A DNA stretch of 13,369 nucleotides. Source: Chloroflexota bacterium. GTDB lineage: Bacteria > Chloroflexota > Ktedonobacteria > Ktedonobacterales > Ktedonobacteraceae. Shown here one piece after another: positions 13,158 through 13,369 of this stretch. Within the stretch, counting starts at the first letter, position 1. Each line of letters opens with the position of its first letter. Where the stretch lies: NCBI GenBank assembly GCA_005881495.1, contig VBHI01000084.1:1-13369 (forward strand), given 5' to 3'. A program made the position numbers and the translations under genes. A model generated the notes under the pieces. It had not been told where the DNA came from and did not search any database. It saw only the letters and a list, made by a program, of their open reading frames with translations.

Positions 13158-13369
13158 ATGGCTAGCATCTTCTTTAGCCACGGCACTCCAAACTACCCGA
13201 TTGCGGAATATTTCAAGAACCAATTAGAGCAAATGGACTCAAGTGTCTACCTCTTTGAGCATGACCAACAACCTGGGCAAGACATAACCAACAAGCTACA
13301 AAAAAGAATTGATGCTTCTGACATTCTATTCGTCTTACTCACTAAACAGAGCCAGTCTTCGTCCTATGT
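13158..13369 (+). CDS. TIR-domain protein, N-terminal part only (runs off the window)
   Basis: Seventy residues are visible, from ATG 13158 with AAAGG at 13146-13150. They show a TIR fold opening: strand A with the SIFFSHG box (3-9), helix PIAEYFKNQLEQM (14-26), strand B VYLFEHD (30-36), the PGQDITNKLQKRIDASD segment (39-55), and strand C ILFVLLT followed by KQSQSSSYV. In TIR domains the Ser-rich turn is followed by a helix carrying the catalytic Glu (W/Y-x-x-x-E), which here falls past the edge. Bacterial TIR domains are mostly NAD-cleaving effectors or signal producers in anti-phage systems such as Thoeris and TIR-STING, but some are scaffolds. The C-terminal partner domain and neighbours are not visible, so no system can be assigned. 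The gene is more AT-rich than its neighbours, which is common for transferred defence genes. Confidence 0.8.
   Translation, partial: MASIFFSHGTPNYPIAEYFKNQLEQMDSSVYLFEHDQQPGQDITNKLQKRIDASDILFVLLTKQSQSSSY

Overview
The window looks like an accessory stretch of a Chloroflexota chromosome, most likely a soil Ktedonobacteria-type organism. This is inferred from three things: the mixture of decayed IS630, IS256 and IS4/IS701-like transposase pieces, an intergenic repeat with core CCCTGAGCGCAGCGAAGGG that I associate with this phylum, and the style of the proteins. No rRNA, tRNA, CRISPR array or complete intact mobile element is visible.

Left part (1-5900). A small minus-strand CCPF-motif protein with a strong terminator stands divergent to a uracil/xanthine permease of the NCS2 family. 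A minus-strand SAM-dependent methyltransferase converges on the permease, and its last codons lie inside the dispersed repeat. A large orphan sensor histidine kinase (DUF4118-PAS-GAF-HisKA-HATPase) follows on the plus strand. It converges on a minus-strand DUF998 membrane protein.

Middle (5900-9300). A TetR-type regulator lies just upstream of the DUF998 gene on the same strand, probably as an operon. Its promoter region has two near-identical CTAKTTAATAG boxes around a -10 element placed for leaderless transcription. Next come the 3' end of an IS630 transposase, a nested hairpin with two GACATGTC palindromes, and a group of three plus-strand membrane proteins: YtxH-like, GlsB/YeaQ/YmgE and YihY/BrkB. 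A decayed IS630 5' end lies between the second and third. The three intact genes look like an envelope-stress group.

Right part (9300-13369). A minus-strand PP2C-type phosphatase is followed by a small IS-like unit whose ORF fuses pieces of two different transposases. A coiled-coil gene is then broken: its 5' part runs out of frame into an IS256 transposase tail, and a matching 3' end appears about 1.45 kb later. Between the two pieces lie an OsmC-family gene and a methyltransferase pseudogene that has lost its SAM-binding core. The window ends inside a TIR-domain protein, the most interesting lead for an immune-type system, but only its first 70 residues are visible.

Overall, the conserved genes are transport, signalling and stress functions. 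Between them are remnants of at least five transposase genes, which have cut, fused or bracketed host genes. No complete novel system is demonstrable from this window alone.
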